A stretch of DNA of 64,000 nucleotides from Calothrix sp. PCC 6303 (lineage in GTDB: Bacteria > Cyanobacteriota > Cyanobacteriia > Cyanobacteriales > Nostocaceae). The position numbers and the translations under genes are program-made. The stretch spans positions 434,001 to 498,000 of the forward strand of contig NC_019751.1 of the NCBI RefSeq assembly GCF_000317435.1. The letters run 5' to 3'. Position 1 is the stretch's first letter. Each line of letters opens with the position of its first letter. Below are positions 19,837 through 28,995 of the stretch, one piece after another. Below the pieces are notes generated by a model. The model was not told the DNA's origin. It did no database searches and worked only from the letters and a program-made list of their open reading frames with translations.

Positions 19837-20624
19837 TATAAATTCTCCTGTGGTAAATCTCGAATTGCATAAATCTCTAATCCGCTAGCACGAACTTGAT
19901 AAATTACTGCGGCTAATCCACTCACATTTGCTGGAGATTCAGGAGCTTCTACTGCTCGAACAAATATCTCTTTATTAAAGGGTATTACTTCCCCTAAATT
20001 ATTACCCTGGTCAAATATAGTTAGATTAGCAATCATTTTTACTTTCCATTTCCCCTCTTCAATTTTTATTGGTGACTGAATTGAAAGTGGGACTAAAACA
20101 ACTTGAGTTGTACCTTTAAAAACTCCTGGTGGTGTCATGTCAGCCAGCATTTTTAAAAACTCTTTACGGAAATCTTCTGATAATGCGTAGGATGCTTGCC
20201 AAGCTTCCGATGTCACTTTATTTCCTCTCAATCCCCGCTCTCCAATACTGATTCCCTTATCAGGTTTTGGTTTTGCACTTTCTTCAACGTTGGTAGGTGG
20301 TAAATTTCCCGACCAATTCATCATTAAAGTCATGGTGTCGGAGACAAAATGTGCTACTACTTGGGGAGTGCGATCGCTATTTCCTAATGGTGCCACTTTT
20401 ATTGATTTTCCTGTTTCCAATTGCACCAAAGAGGGTGGTGGCTTTTTATTCAATTGTGAGTAGGAACCGTAGATTAATATCAGGAGAAAGAAGGTAATCA
20501 AATGTAATCCGAAAGTCCCAACTGTAAATAATGCTAAAGTATCGCCAGTTGAGAATCTTTTAGATGCACGATTTAAAAATCTGAGTCTTTTATTTTGAGT
20601 AGATTCTGAATTGAGATCATTCAT
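19836..20624 (-). CDS. VirB8-like inner-membrane T4SS protein
   Basis: A 262-residue protein with a short cytosolic N-terminus, one membrane helix (LFTVGTFGLHLITFFLLILIYGSY, about 31 to 54) and a soluble C-terminal domain ending in a beta-rich stretch (WKVKMIANLTIFDQGNNLGEVIPFNKEIFVRAVEAP). Topology and size match VirB8/TrbF-type bridging proteins, and it directly precedes VirB10. Sequence similarity by eye is weak, so the name is partly by position. Upstream is a 130-bp spacer. Confidence 0.6.
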   Translation of the reverse strand: MNDLNSESTQNKRLRFLNRASKRFSTGDTLALFTVGTFGLHLITFFLLILIYGSYSQLNKKPPPSLVQLETGKSIKVAPLGNSDRTPQVVAHFVSDTMTLMMNWSGNLPPTNVEESAKPKPDKGISIGERGLRGNKVTSEAWQASYALSEDFRKEFLKMLADMTPPGVFKGTTQVVLVPLSIQSPIKIEEGKWKVKMIANLTIFDQGNNLGEVIPFNKEIFVRAVEAPESPANVSGLAAVIYQVRASGLEIYAIRDLPQENL

Positions 20625-20755
20625 GCTGTTTGAGTTTATATAAATGCTATTAGTTATTAGCCCTTAGCAATTAGCAAAAAAATAATACTCTATTATCTGT
20701 ATAAAATTATGATTCCTATCTAACCAAATGACTTATTAGCTAACCGCTAACAGCC

Positions 20756-21778
20756 TCATTTATTAACCATTCTCGTCACAAAATTAGAAAGACCAAAACT
20801 CGCAATACTGGAAAAACTCCTAAAAACTGCCATCCCTCCACCTGCGGCTAGAAGTACAGATAAAATTGGAGCTAGAACACCGATTGCAAATGCAAAAATC
20901 ATCGGGTCGTTGTTATCAGCATTTAAAACCATCGTAGCTACCAAGCCAGAAATAATATTGAAACAAAGCTTTATCATTCCCACTGAAAAGAAACCTGTTA
21001 ACCATGCAAAAATCGCTTTTGAACCAACGGGAAGTAGGGAACCTCCGACAGCCAAAGGACCAAGCAAAGCGGTTAATAACATGCAGACTTCGATTATCCA
21101 CTGGAATGCGATCGCAAGTGCAAACAACCAACCTCTCACCGCTAACTGAAAAATGTTGGTGTTGAAAAAATCGCTGATGCTTTTCACCCATTCAGGACGA
21201 TTATCTTGGTCTAAATCAGCTTCAATGTCCTTTGCTTGTGCGGCAGCATTCTGTAGGCATTCGGCTTGTTGTGTGGGGTCTGCGATCGCATTACACTGAT
21301 TAACGAGTGATTGAATTGCATCTCCTTTACCTGTTTTGAGCATTATTTGCTGATAAGCTTCTTGGAGTTGGATGGAGGCAGATGTGGAAGCTAAAAGGGT
21401 CTGATTTGTTTGGTTAATCACTGTTCTCAATCCTTTTGTCGCAATCGCTAATGGCTGACCATTATTAGCAAGTAGGGCTATTACAACGATTGTCCAGATT
21501 AGTTCTGTGAACCCCTTAGAACTGTCCCCGTCAATCATTTCTTTTGTCCATTGGACGATAAAAATTAGGAGAGTCCCAACTGCAAAGAAGATGCCAAGAT
21601 TTGCGATCGCACTATATAATCCTCCTTGTAATACGTCATCCCATAACTTATCGATTGACTTAGCCACAGCTTCACTAGCAGCAATACCATCTTCTGTAAT
21701 AGTAGAAGCAGCTTCTCCGGGATTTGGTGTATTTGTTTGAGAAAAAATTAATCCGTATTTCAAAAAATAGTAGAACAT
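20756..21778 (-). CDS. VirB6/TrbL-like polytopic T4SS membrane protein
   Basis: A 340-residue protein with about six membrane helices (for example AIANLGIFFAVGTLLIFIV, LIWTIVVIALLA, GWLFALAIAFQWIIEVCMLLTALLGPLAVGG, MIFAFAIGVLAPILSVLLAAGGG). A charged loop with cysteines (SLVNQCNAIADPTQQAECLQNAAAQAKDIEAD) sits between helices 2 and 3. This is typical of VirB6/TrbL inner-membrane channel subunits. It follows the VirB5-like gene by 16 bp. The C-terminus is FVTRMVNK, with no long extension. Confidence 0.75.
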   Translation of the reverse strand: MFYYFLKYGLIFSQTNTPNPGEAASTITEDGIAASEAVAKSIDKLWDDVLQGGLYSAIANLGIFFAVGTLLIFIVQWTKEMIDGDSSKGFTELIWTIVVIALLANNGQPLAIATKGLRTVINQTNQTLLASTSASIQLQEAYQQIMLKTGKGDAIQSLVNQCNAIADPTQQAECLQNAAAQAKDIEADLDQDNRPEWVKSISDFFNTNIFQLAVRGWLFALAIAFQWIIEVCMLLTALLGPLAVGGSLLPVGSKAIFAWLTGFFSVGMIKLCFNIISGLVATMVLNADNNDPMIFAFAIGVLAPILSVLLAAGGGMAVFRSFSSIASFGLSNFVTRMVNK

Positions 21779-21794
21779 ACGGTTAAATATTTAA

Positions 21795-22508
21795 TTAGAA
21801 TAAACGAGCTTGAGATGCTGTGCGTAAATTATTAAATCCTTGTCCAACCACCTCTTTTTGCTTAGTTTGATTTTGTCCATCTAAAGAACGAGAAATGTTA
21901 GTTAAATTCAAGTTAGCTAAATCTTGAGATTGTTTTGATTTTAATCCGTCCATTCGCATTGCTCCTAGAACCCCTGCTATTTGAGTATTTTGTTGGGCAA
22001 TACGTTTCATCACATTTTGGGTAACTACTTCTTCTTGTGCAGCTTCTCCTGAATTTTCAACTTGTTCGATAGAAGTTTGGGTTTTTTCAACTTGCTGTTT
22101 CGTAATTTGTTGACCCTGTTTACTCAAAGTGCTATCAGAATAAGCACGGGTAATTTGACGGTCAACTTCATTTGTTGCTTTATCAACACTATTAATTGCA
22201 CTATTATTTGAAGCTACAATCTCCTCAATTTTTCCCCTTACTTCTGTTGCATCAGGTAAACCCAATGCACCAACTGACTTATTCACTGCTGCTTGTAAAT
22301 CTCCCTGCAATGAATCAGACAAATCTCCTAATTTACGAGAGATTGTTGAGGAAATATATTTGTTTATCGAGCCTAATTGCTCTTGCCACTGGTCAAATAC
22401 TTTTGTAATGGGATTTGATATCTCTAATGCCGATGCGCTGGAAATACTTACTGTCGAGATTACACCCATACCAACTATAGCAACTACTAATTTGTTTGGT
22501 TTCTTCAT
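21795..22508 (-). CDS. VirB5/TrbJ-like secreted T4SS protein
   Basis: A 237-residue protein with signal peptide (KLVVAIVGMGVISTVSISSASA) and an almost wholly alpha-helical, Gln/Asn-rich mature part (QITKQQVEKTQTSIEQVENSG). Such helical secreted proteins directly after VirB4 are VirB5/TrbJ-type minor pilus components. The gene starts 8 bp after the VirB4 stop, so it is co-transcribed. Sequence-level support is modest; topology and position carry the call. Confidence 0.6.
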   Translation of the reverse strand: MKKPNKLVVAIVGMGVISTVSISSASALEISNPITKVFDQWQEQLGSINKYISSTISRKLGDLSDSLQGDLQAAVNKSVGALGLPDATEVRGKIEEIVASNNSAINSVDKATNEVDRQITRAYSDSTLSKQGQQITKQQVEKTQTSIEQVENSGEAAQEEVVTQNVMKRIAQQNTQIAGVLGAMRMDGLKSKQSQDLANLNLTNISRSLDGQNQTKQKEVVGQGFNNLRTASQARLF

Positions 22509-22515
22509 ATCTCAA

Positions 22516-25233
22516 TCATTCGCTTCCTATTAATTGCTTAGAAAATTCTGCAATCGCCATAAATTTATCTGAATATTTGAGTAATGCTTGTGTTCTCCTT
22601 TCTTGCTCTGACGGATTATTTGCCACTACTGCGAGTAAATTAAACGGCGGATAGTAACGACAGAAAGTAAATACTCCGTTATCATCCAACAACCATTGTG
22701 AGTAAAAGCCCTCCTTTTTAGGAAAGAAACTTTCTGTAGCATTGCGAGAAATAATCTCTTGAGGATATTTCAAAATATTCTCAAAGCTATCAATAGCAGT
22801 GGGTTGAATTCGCCCAATTAACCGAGTGGTTAAATTCTGGAAGATCTTAGAACCAGATGGAGATTTTGCGATTGTATCGGGGTCTTGGGCGGATAGAATT
22901 ACCCTGATACCAGCTTTTGCACCATTAGCACAAAGCCTACCAACCAAAGACGCGATCGCATCAAATTCAAACAAAATTGGGCTTTCATCAATAAAAAAGA
23001 TGCTTGCTGGAGATGCTAATGCTCGTCGTAATGCCGCGCTGTAAGCACTCAAACTCAAAATTGCTGCATCTTCATCGTTGGACAGGTTACGCAGTGCAAA
23101 GATTAAAAGTTGGGCATCGCTGCGGAAGGTAGAAGGTTGTGCTAAGGCTTGTCCAACCCGACTAGAAAGCCAGAATCTTAACCTTAACCGAATAGTTTCT
23201 AAAGCAGCTTTAGTATCTCCAGTGAGGGAATCCAACCGCAAACGTTCGTGGGAGCAAAAACCTAGAAAGTCATGCAATGTCGGCATTACAGACCATTCGT
23301 CTGAGCCAAAGCCGTTAATATATGCAGCCGCATAGCGATCGCGTATCAATTCATCTCCAAAAAACGCTTTCAAAGCTAGAGCAATAAGCGATCGCACGTT
23401 ATCTGTAAGCATATTCGATTCCTGACTACCTTTGCGGTTTCCTGAAACCATTGCGAGAATTGCATTTGCAAGAAAATCTTTGTAATCTTCAAACCTTTCC
23501 TGCTGCAACTTTGGTGGTAAATCCCGTAAATTTGGTAACTCAAACAAGTTACTTGATTCCTTCCCGATATCAAAATATGCACCATCCTTACCCATGAATT
23601 GGGTGTAATCGGTAAAAGTGCTGGTTCCATCGGGTTTCGGATAATCCATCGCTACCACTGGCATTCCATGAGCTAATGCCTGAGTAAGAATTCCAGAAGC
23701 CAGAACACTTTTACCTGCACGAGTTGTGGCAAACAATCCTAAGTTTTTATGCTCCTTGTACAAATCGAGAAATACTGGTGTTCCTCCTTCTTCTGCAATT
23801 AACTCGAAACCGTCACTATCCCCGGCTTTGGTTCGCACCAAGGGCATTAATCCTGGAACTTCACCGCTCAAATACAGCAACCTTCGATTAAAAGGTGCAG
23901 TCATCAAGCGTTCCCAAACTATTGGTAAAGTTTGTAACCAAATGCGCCAGGGATATTCGGTTTCTCTAACAACCCAAGCTGGACGCAGAAAGCAGGATTG
24001 TAAGTAACGGCAAGCTTCGTCTAATTGTTCGCGGGTTTTGCGGTATACCAAAAACACCGTCGCAACATGAATTGGAACAGCACCTTCATAAAGTTCTTCT
24101 TGTGCGGCAACAGACTTTTTGATGTTGAGTAGTGATTTTACGTCAACTGAGTTTTTATTCTGTGCAAGTGTAGCTGATGTGTTTGCTTGTTTGGTCAAAC
24201 GCTGCATATTAGTTTTTACCAACGTTTCCGAAGCTCGCATCAACTGACAGTAAATCTCGGTGTCGTAAACCCTTTCTCTTGATAAAACCTCCCATAAATA
24301 ATGCATTTGTCGTTCTTTATCTGCCCAACCACCGGGTTTCTCCACGAAGGTGAGGGCTGCAATGTATTTTTCTTGGAGATGCACCCATCGTCTATCTGCG
24401 ATGGGGATGGAAGACTCGGATTCCATGAGAAAAGATGTGGGGGCAACATCTGAATAAATTTCCTCTCGTAGTCCGTTGTCGTCGAGAATTAAGAGTTGGG
24501 GAATTGGACGGGGTGGTGTGTTGTTAAATCGCTGCCATAGTTGTTCCCAGAGCGTATCTGCATTTATTGGGCGGATATCTAGCCCCATTTTGTTTGATAG
24601 TAGTTGTTCCCATAGTTGGAATCCATCGGTAAAGGATGCGTGTAATAGTCTTTCGATAGCGATGAATTGGAGTTCGTTGATTTCTCCTGTGAATGATTTC
24701 CACGAACGTTCTAATTTCGAGAGGATTTTTTCAATAGCATCACTTGTGCCAGTGCTATTGGTTTCAACGGTATAAGTGCAATAAAGACGTAGGTTTTTCG
24801 GTTTGCGAACTCCTTGATTTGTGAGTTGTTGTGTTCTACATCTTTCTCCCATCAAGAGATATTGCAGTTCTTTGTTAGGGGCAATATCACTTAAATTCTG
24901 AAGTTGTTGCTGTCGTGATGTGTCGTTGGTAAACGAACTGAGATGGATTGTTAAACGTTCTCCATTAGGTAAATCTTTTAAACCTGATTCAATTGCATCA
25001 AACACAGGGTCAATTTGTTCGTTGCGTAATGTGGAATGAATACCTGGACATTCAAATCCAAATTGAATCAGGAAATTATCAACTCCTTTGCGTAGGAGAT
25101 AAGCACCAACTGAACGTCCTTGGAGATTTATTTGCAGCATTGTAAAAGGAGCAAATGCATCTTCAATAGGCGTTAGGGAAAGTTTATTCCCTCCATTATC
25201 AATAATTCGTTTACCAACTTTTTGATTTGACAC
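22516..25233 (-). CDS. VirB4/TraC-like T4SS ATPase
   Basis: A 905-residue ATPase. The C-terminal RecA-like domain has Walker A TTRAGKSVLASG near residue 510, Walker B SIFFIDESPILFEFD near residue 755 and a DPDTIA-containing sensor region (ILSAQDPDTIAKS). The N-terminal 400 residues form the usual alpha/beta VirB4 domain. VirB4 energises pilus assembly and substrate transfer. It lies 13 bp after the VirB3-like gene and 8 bp before VirB5. Length and motifs are intact, in contrast to the broken coupling protein. Confidence 0.88.
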   Translation of the reverse strand: MSNQKVGKRIIDNGGNKLSLTPIEDAFAPFTMLQINLQGRSVGAYLLRKGVDNFLIQFGFECPGIHSTLRNEQIDPVFDAIESGLKDLPNGERLTIHLSSFTNDTSRQQQLQNLSDIAPNKELQYLLMGERCRTQQLTNQGVRKPKNLRLYCTYTVETNSTGTSDAIEKILSKLERSWKSFTGEINELQFIAIERLLHASFTDGFQLWEQLLSNKMGLDIRPINADTLWEQLWQRFNNTPPRPIPQLLILDDNGLREEIYSDVAPTSFLMESESSIPIADRRWVHLQEKYIAALTFVEKPGGWADKERQMHYLWEVLSRERVYDTEIYCQLMRASETLVKTNMQRLTKQANTSATLAQNKNSVDVKSLLNIKKSVAAQEELYEGAVPIHVATVFLVYRKTREQLDEACRYLQSCFLRPAWVVRETEYPWRIWLQTLPIVWERLMTAPFNRRLLYLSGEVPGLMPLVRTKAGDSDGFELIAEEGGTPVFLDLYKEHKNLGLFATTRAGKSVLASGILTQALAHGMPVVAMDYPKPDGTSTFTDYTQFMGKDGAYFDIGKESSNLFELPNLRDLPPKLQQERFEDYKDFLANAILAMVSGNRKGSQESNMLTDNVRSLIALALKAFFGDELIRDRYAAAYINGFGSDEWSVMPTLHDFLGFCSHERLRLDSLTGDTKAALETIRLRLRFWLSSRVGQALAQPSTFRSDAQLLIFALRNLSNDEDAAILSLSAYSAALRRALASPASIFFIDESPILFEFDAIASLVGRLCANGAKAGIRVILSAQDPDTIAKSPSGSKIFQNLTTRLIGRIQPTAIDSFENILKYPQEIISRNATESFFPKKEGFYSQWLLDDNGVFTFCRYYPPFNLLAVVANNPSEQERRTQALLKYSDKFMAIAEFSKQLIGSE

Positions 25234-25245
25234 TCACACAACAAC

Positions 25246-25569
25246 CTACATTTTTTTGACTTTGCTTCCTTTTTTTGAATCTATAACTGGCTGGTACAAA
25301 CATCGGATACGTGTCCAATTAGGGGTAGTAACAAATTTAGATAAAATACGCCAACTACCATTGGCTGTAAGAATCCACCATGTTGCTATTCCCGAAGCTG
25401 CGACTGCACAAGTCCAAACCCAATTAAGCCTAAATAAACCATGTATCAAGTAGTAAGAAAGTCCACAAATTATTGCCCAAGGAATTAATTGATCTGCGGG
25501 GAATGGTCCGATGTTTGCCTGCTTCCCAAGAGTCGCATTAACTTTACGGTACTTTGATTTTTCCTCCAT
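25246..25569 (-). CDS. VirB3/TrbD-like small membrane protein
   Basis: A 107-residue protein from the ATG at 25569 (MEEKSKYRK). Two closely spaced membrane helices (LIPWAIICGLSYYLIHGLF and WVWTCAVAASGIATWWILT) followed by a basic tail match VirB3-like proteins, which sit just upstream of VirB4. The longer frame to 25641 starts inside a gtgagtag repeat and adds non-native residues, so the internal ATG is preferred. Confidence 0.65.
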   Translation of the reverse strand: MEEKSKYRKVNATLGKQANIGPFPADQLIPWAIICGLSYYLIHGLFRLNWVWTCAVAASGIATWWILTANGSWRILSKFVTTPNWTRIRCLYQPVIDSKKGSKVKKM

Positions 25570-25574
25570 ATTTT

Positions 25575-25678
25575 TATTAGTGAGTAGTGAGTGGCGAGTA
25601 GTGAGTAGTGCAGAGGCATAGCGGCTTAGAATTAACCTCAAATCTTTCCCTCTACTCGCTACTCACTATTCACCCTCC
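25575..25678. repeat. gtgagtag inverted repeat
   Basis: The block gtgagtagtgagtggcgag at about 25580 faces the complement ctcgctactcactattcac at about 25657. Similar gagtagtgagtag blocks occur near 46055 and 39715. This is a common short interspersed repeat type in Nostocales and separates the VirB2-like and VirB3-like genes. Confidence 0.65.
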
Positions 25679-26161
25679 TCCCCCTCCTCCAATAATCAAA
25701 TTTGCCAGAATATCACCCATCGTTACTGCAATCAAAATAATCATTGGTGTTCGGGCTAAATTTTGCCAATCTTCATCCTGCCTTGCCGCTTGAACAACCC
25801 GTACTAAAGAAATTCCCAAGTACAATATGAATAATCCTCTTAGTACATTAAACGATAAAGTAATTGCTGTATCTGCACCTGTAAATTGTGATGTCATCCA
25901 AGTTTCTGCATTTTGAAAAAATTGTGCTTGTACTGGAGTAGAAAGAGCATCTAAGAGTAGGAATGTGCCGAAAAGTGTGAATGCCGATGAAGTTATTTTG
26001 TACCTTTGTGAAAAGTTAGCGATGGTGTTGAAGAAACCGTCCAACTCGCGTCGAAAAAATATTGCGTTCACTCCCAATGTTGAAATAGTCAATGTTGTGA
26101 TTCCAATCAAACTGGGGTTAATAACTACATCTAGGATTGTTGTGGTAGTTGCTATCAGCAT
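25670..26161 (-). CDS. VirB2-like pilin candidate
   Basis: A protein of 163 residues from the ATG at 26161. It has an N-terminal hydrophobic stretch, a likely cleavage region (LLLDALSTPVQAQFFQ) and two C-terminal membrane helices (LRGLFILYLGISLVRVV and MIILIAVTMGDILANLIIG) ending in a poly-Gly tail. Pilins of the VirB2/TrbC type have this two-helix layout, and the gene is first in the virB-like series. The open frame extends to 26380, but those extra codons come largely from a low-complexity repeat (26197..26338), so a disrupted or replaced N-terminus is possible. Confidence 0.5.
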   Translation of the reverse strand: MLIATTTTILDVVINPSLIGITTLTISTLGVNAIFFRRELDGFFNTIANFSQRYKITSSAFTLFGTFLLLDALSTPVQAQFFQNAETWMTSQFTGADTAITLSFNVLRGLFILYLGISLVRVVQAARQDEDWQNLARTPMIILIAVTMGDILANLIIGGGGGG

Positions 26162-26196
26162 TAATTGAGATGAACGGGGGTTATTTCCTTGACCAA

Positions 26197-26338
26197 AGAG
26201 GCAGGGGGAAAAGGAGCAGAGAGCGGGGGGAGCAAGCCCCGCCCTGTAAGGGCGTTCTTGCTGGGTCGGCGAAGTGCAAGCTCCGTTCCAATTTTCCCCC
26301 TTGCTCCCTGCCCCCTGCCCCTTTTCCTCTTCTTGGCG
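26197..26338. repeat. Low-complexity inverted repeat fused in-frame to the VirB2-like gene
   Basis: A purine-rich arm (gcagggggaaaaggagcaga) and a pyrimidine-rich arm (ttgctccctgccccctgcc) flank a centre with gcaagctccgttcc. It is the same family as the repeat at 8094..8234. The frame of the VirB2-like gene continues through it (EEEKGQGAGSKGEN). Confidence 0.75.
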
Positions 26339-26702
26339 CGAGTGGGAATATAAAGACGGTTTCGAGTGCATAGGAATCAAAACAATGTTTTCTTGCCTCC
26401 CAAATTAACCCCCAAGCTATTGAACTTTCATCAACCAATTGTTAGATATCTAACTATTATTTTTCTCTGATAAAAGTATTTTAAAAATAGGTTTGATTCA
26501 TTACTAAATATATGTGTGTAAACACTGCATTTTCAGTTATGAAAGTGTTGATAAATACAAAATCTTCCATAACTTATGTATTTTTTAGTAATTCATCAGT
26601 AAAAATATCACAATGCATTTTGTGTAGTATACATACAAATATTTGTCCCTAGAAAAGGCAGCAGAAAACAGATTCCTCTGCTCCCCGCTCCCTGCTTCTT
26701 TT

Positions 26703-28058
26703 TCAACGTTGGGCATTTCTAATAATTCCGTAAGCAGAGTCAAACAAAACTGATGCGGTTCCTGTTTCACCGTGGCGTGCTTTAGCAACGATGAGTTCTA
26801 AAATTCCCTTATCAACTGTCTCCCGGTCATAATATTCATCGCGGTAGGCAAGAATGATATTGTCTGCAACCATCTCCAAAATCCCCGATTGTGATAAGTC
26901 GCTCATCATGGGACGTTTGTTGTTTCTTCCTTCTACTCCCCTGGAAATTTGGGACAGTGCTAATATTGGAACGCCCAAGTCACCTGCCAGTTTGTACAAT
27001 CCTCGTGCCACATCACCGAGTTCGTAACTACGATTTCCCTTAGTGTCGGGAGCCATCATTTGCAGGTAATCAACTATCACCAGTCCTAATTCCCCTTCTC
27101 TGGCTAAAATTTGACGACATTCTGAAGCAATTCCGGCAACTGCTATTCCCCGACTGTCGTTGATATATAGTGGTAATTCGCTGGAAATATTGGCAATTTT
27201 GACAATGCTGGTAAATTCACATTCAGATAGTGGATTGTAACCTGAACGGTGGCGACGAATTCTGTCGGTTTTCAGTGGTCTAATTTGGATTGGTTCGTAT
27301 TCTTTGTTGATGCTAATTGCGCTCCACAGTCGATATTCTAGCTGCATTTTTGTCATTTCGAGAGAGAAAATAGCTACTGGTAAGTTCTGATTCTGTATCA
27401 TCCCCAATGCTAGATTCATGGCAATCATTGACTTCCCCATTGATGGGCGACCTGCAATAATGGTCAGTGTACCTGGTTCAAATCCAATGATGAGTTTGTC
27501 GAGTTCTTGAAATCCCGTTGGATAAATCGGTTTGTTGGATGCTAAGTTGCTGTAAGCGTGACATGCGATGGTGCTATTGTGTTCGGTATTTGTACGAAAT
27601 TCTTGATTCGAGACTTGGTATAGTTTTTGCTGGGAAGCTTCAATAATCTCAGGTAAATCTGTTTCTATTTGGTAAGCTAATTGGTTGATTTCGCTGCTGA
27701 CTCCAATTAATCTGCGCCGAATGTATTTATCCATCACCAATTCGGCTAGTGCATCAATATTTATGGCAGATACTGTGTGATGGAGCAATGATACCAGTTT
27801 ATTTCTGCCACCAATTTTGATGAGTAAGTTGGCATCGTGAAGCCAATCAATGACTGTCAGTAAATCGGTTGGTTTTCCTTGATGGTGTAGTCGCAGTAGG
27901 ATTTGGTAAATTTCTTTGTGGGAAGAAGCGTAAAATGCATCGGGTACGAGATATTCGCACACCCGACTGATGGCGATGGGATCTAGTAAAATCCCTCCGA
28001 GTATTGCTTCTTCTGCTTCAATGTTTGCTGGGGGTAATTTGTCTATCATGTTGCTCAA
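26703..28058 (-). CDS. dnaB: DnaB-type replicative DNA helicase
   Basis: A 451-residue DnaB. The N-terminal domain (PPANIEAEEAILGGILLDP, residues 9 to 27) and RecA-fold C-terminal domain are complete: Walker A GRPSMGKS (about 205), Walker B LVIVDYLQMM (about 320), and the SQISRGVEGRNNKRPMMSDL(S)QSG block with the arginine finger. DnaB loads at replication origins and unwinds DNA. It follows the initiator-like gene on the same strand (154 bp gap with hairpins), as in phage and plasmid replication modules. It is probably a second, element-borne copy besides the chromosomal one. Length is standard without intein. Confidence 0.93.
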   Translation of the reverse strand: MSNMIDKLPPANIEAEEAILGGILLDPIAISRVCEYLVPDAFYASSHKEIYQILLRLHHQGKPTDLLTVIDWLHDANLLIKIGGRNKLVSLLHHTVSAINIDALAELVMDKYIRRRLIGVSSEINQLAYQIETDLPEIIEASQQKLYQVSNQEFRTNTEHNSTIACHAYSNLASNKPIYPTGFQELDKLIIGFEPGTLTIIAGRPSMGKSMIAMNLALGMIQNQNLPVAIFSLEMTKMQLEYRLWSAISINKEYEPIQIRPLKTDRIRRHRSGYNPLSECEFTSIVKIANISSELPLYINDSRGIAVAGIASECRQILAREGELGLVIVDYLQMMAPDTKGNRSYELGDVARGLYKLAGDLGVPILALSQISRGVEGRNNKRPMMSDLSQSGILEMVADNIILAYRDEYYDRETVDKGILELIVAKARHGETGTASVLFDSAYGIIRNAQR

Positions 28059-28081
28059 TTAATTTCTGTTACAAGAAGAAA

Positions 28082-28186
28082 GGCAGAAGCGGCACGTTTT
28101 CGGGGGCAGATGACTCGGCAAACGTGCCGCTCTGCCAAAATGGTTTAAAGTCCCGTTCTGATTTCGGCGTGAGCGCTCCGCTCACG
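28082..28186. repeat. Hairpin-rich spacer between initiator and dnaB
   Basis: An imperfect inverted repeat ggcagaagcggcacgttt (28082..28099) pairs with aaacgtgccgctctgcc (28120..28136), and a second dyad gtgagcg-ctc-cgctcac lies at 28169..28185. No T-run follows, so these look like interspersed repeat sequences more than terminators. Confidence 0.6.
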
Positions 28187-28212
28187 AAACGTCTAAATTT
28201 ATCTATGGGGAT

Positions 28213-28995
28213 TCATTCCCTCCTGCCTCCTTCAATTATTTCTTCTGCAAGTCTTTCTTTGATTCGCAGTTCTTCTTGCCATTGTTCAAATGCGTTGTGA
28301 TATTCGCTTTGCTTGGGCTGTTTGATTCTGTTCTCTAGAAAACTTTGATAGTAAACTTCCCAACGATTTTGTCCAGCTTTGTTTTTGTGAGCTAGCCATG
28401 CTTCTAGGTCATTTATTTCTTGGCGAAGATTCTTCGTCTTTTCTTGGCAATAATTCAAAAAATTCTCGCGCTCGTTATCTGAGAGAGTTTGAATAAAGTC
28501 TGAATAAGTCTGAATAGTCTGAAGGGAACTAGACTCTTTACTGGGAGAAGGTTTCGGCGGTTGATTTTCTGGGATTCCAGAATTTTTTCTGAGATTCCAG
28601 AATTTTTTCTGGGATTCCAGAATTTTTTCTGAGATCCCAGAATTTTTTCTGAGATCCCGTAATTTTTCTGGATTCTCAGAATTTTCTTCTTGTTGAGAAT
28701 CCACCCATTCGATAGTGAACTTTCCTGACTTTATAGTGATTGCATTACTTTCCTTGAGCTTCCCAATTGCTTCATAGACGCTACTTTCTGGGAGAAGCCA
28801 CCGTATTGCAAACTCTTTGGGGATAACTGTAATGCTGCGATCGCAAAATGGGTTTTCATATCTCAGTGCTAAATGAACAAAGGCTGTATTGTTGATTAGT
28901 TTGGCTTGACGTAGGGCAATCAGTTCAGCTTTTTGTAAGGGATAAAATTCACCCTGTACTTTACCCTGCTTATCTTTTCGTGGTTTTGGTATCAC
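28213..28995 (-). CDS. Replication initiator-like winged-helix protein
   Basis: A 260-residue protein. The N-terminal 110 residues have a helix-turn-helix layout like plasmid or phage initiators (LQKAELIALRQAKLINNTAFVHLALRYENPF ... FAIRWLLPESSVYEAIGKLKESNAITIKSG). The middle (about 108 to 145) is encoded by five 20-bp tandem repeats. The C-terminal third is helical and charged and could contact the helicase. It directly precedes dnaB, and an initiator gene containing the origin repeats followed by a helicase function is the layout of lambda O-P. The initiator role is inferred from fold pattern, repeats and neighbour; I do not recognise a named family. Confidence 0.6.
   Translation of the reverse strand: MIPKPRKDKQGKVQGEFYPLQKAELIALRQAKLINNTAFVHLALRYENPFCDRSITVIPKEFAIRWLLPESSVYEAIGKLKESNAITIKSGKFTIEWVDSQQEENSENPEKLRDLRKNSGISEKILESQKKFWNLRKNSGIPENQPPKPSPSKESSSLQTIQTYSDFIQTLSDNERENFLNYCQEKTKNLRQEINDLEAWLAHKNKAGQNRWEVYYQSFLENRIKQPKQSEYHNAFEQWQEELRIKERLAEEIIEGGRRE
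28571..28669. repeat. Five tandem 20-bp iteron-like repeats inside the initiator gene
   Basis: Units starting at 28571, 28591, 28611, 28631 and 28651 read g(a/g)gat(t/c)cc(a/g)(g/t)aattttttct; the last is 19 bp, and a degenerate sixth copy follows to about 28688. Twenty bp is not a multiple of three, so the same DNA is read in all three frames (SGISE, KILESQ, KFWNL). Conservation is therefore at the DNA level, as expected of protein-binding iterons rather than a protein repeat. Confidence 0.85.

Noticed and set aside
28571-28669. CRISPR array
   Set aside because: The 20-bp units are directly adjacent without unique spacers and lie inside a gene; they fit iterons.
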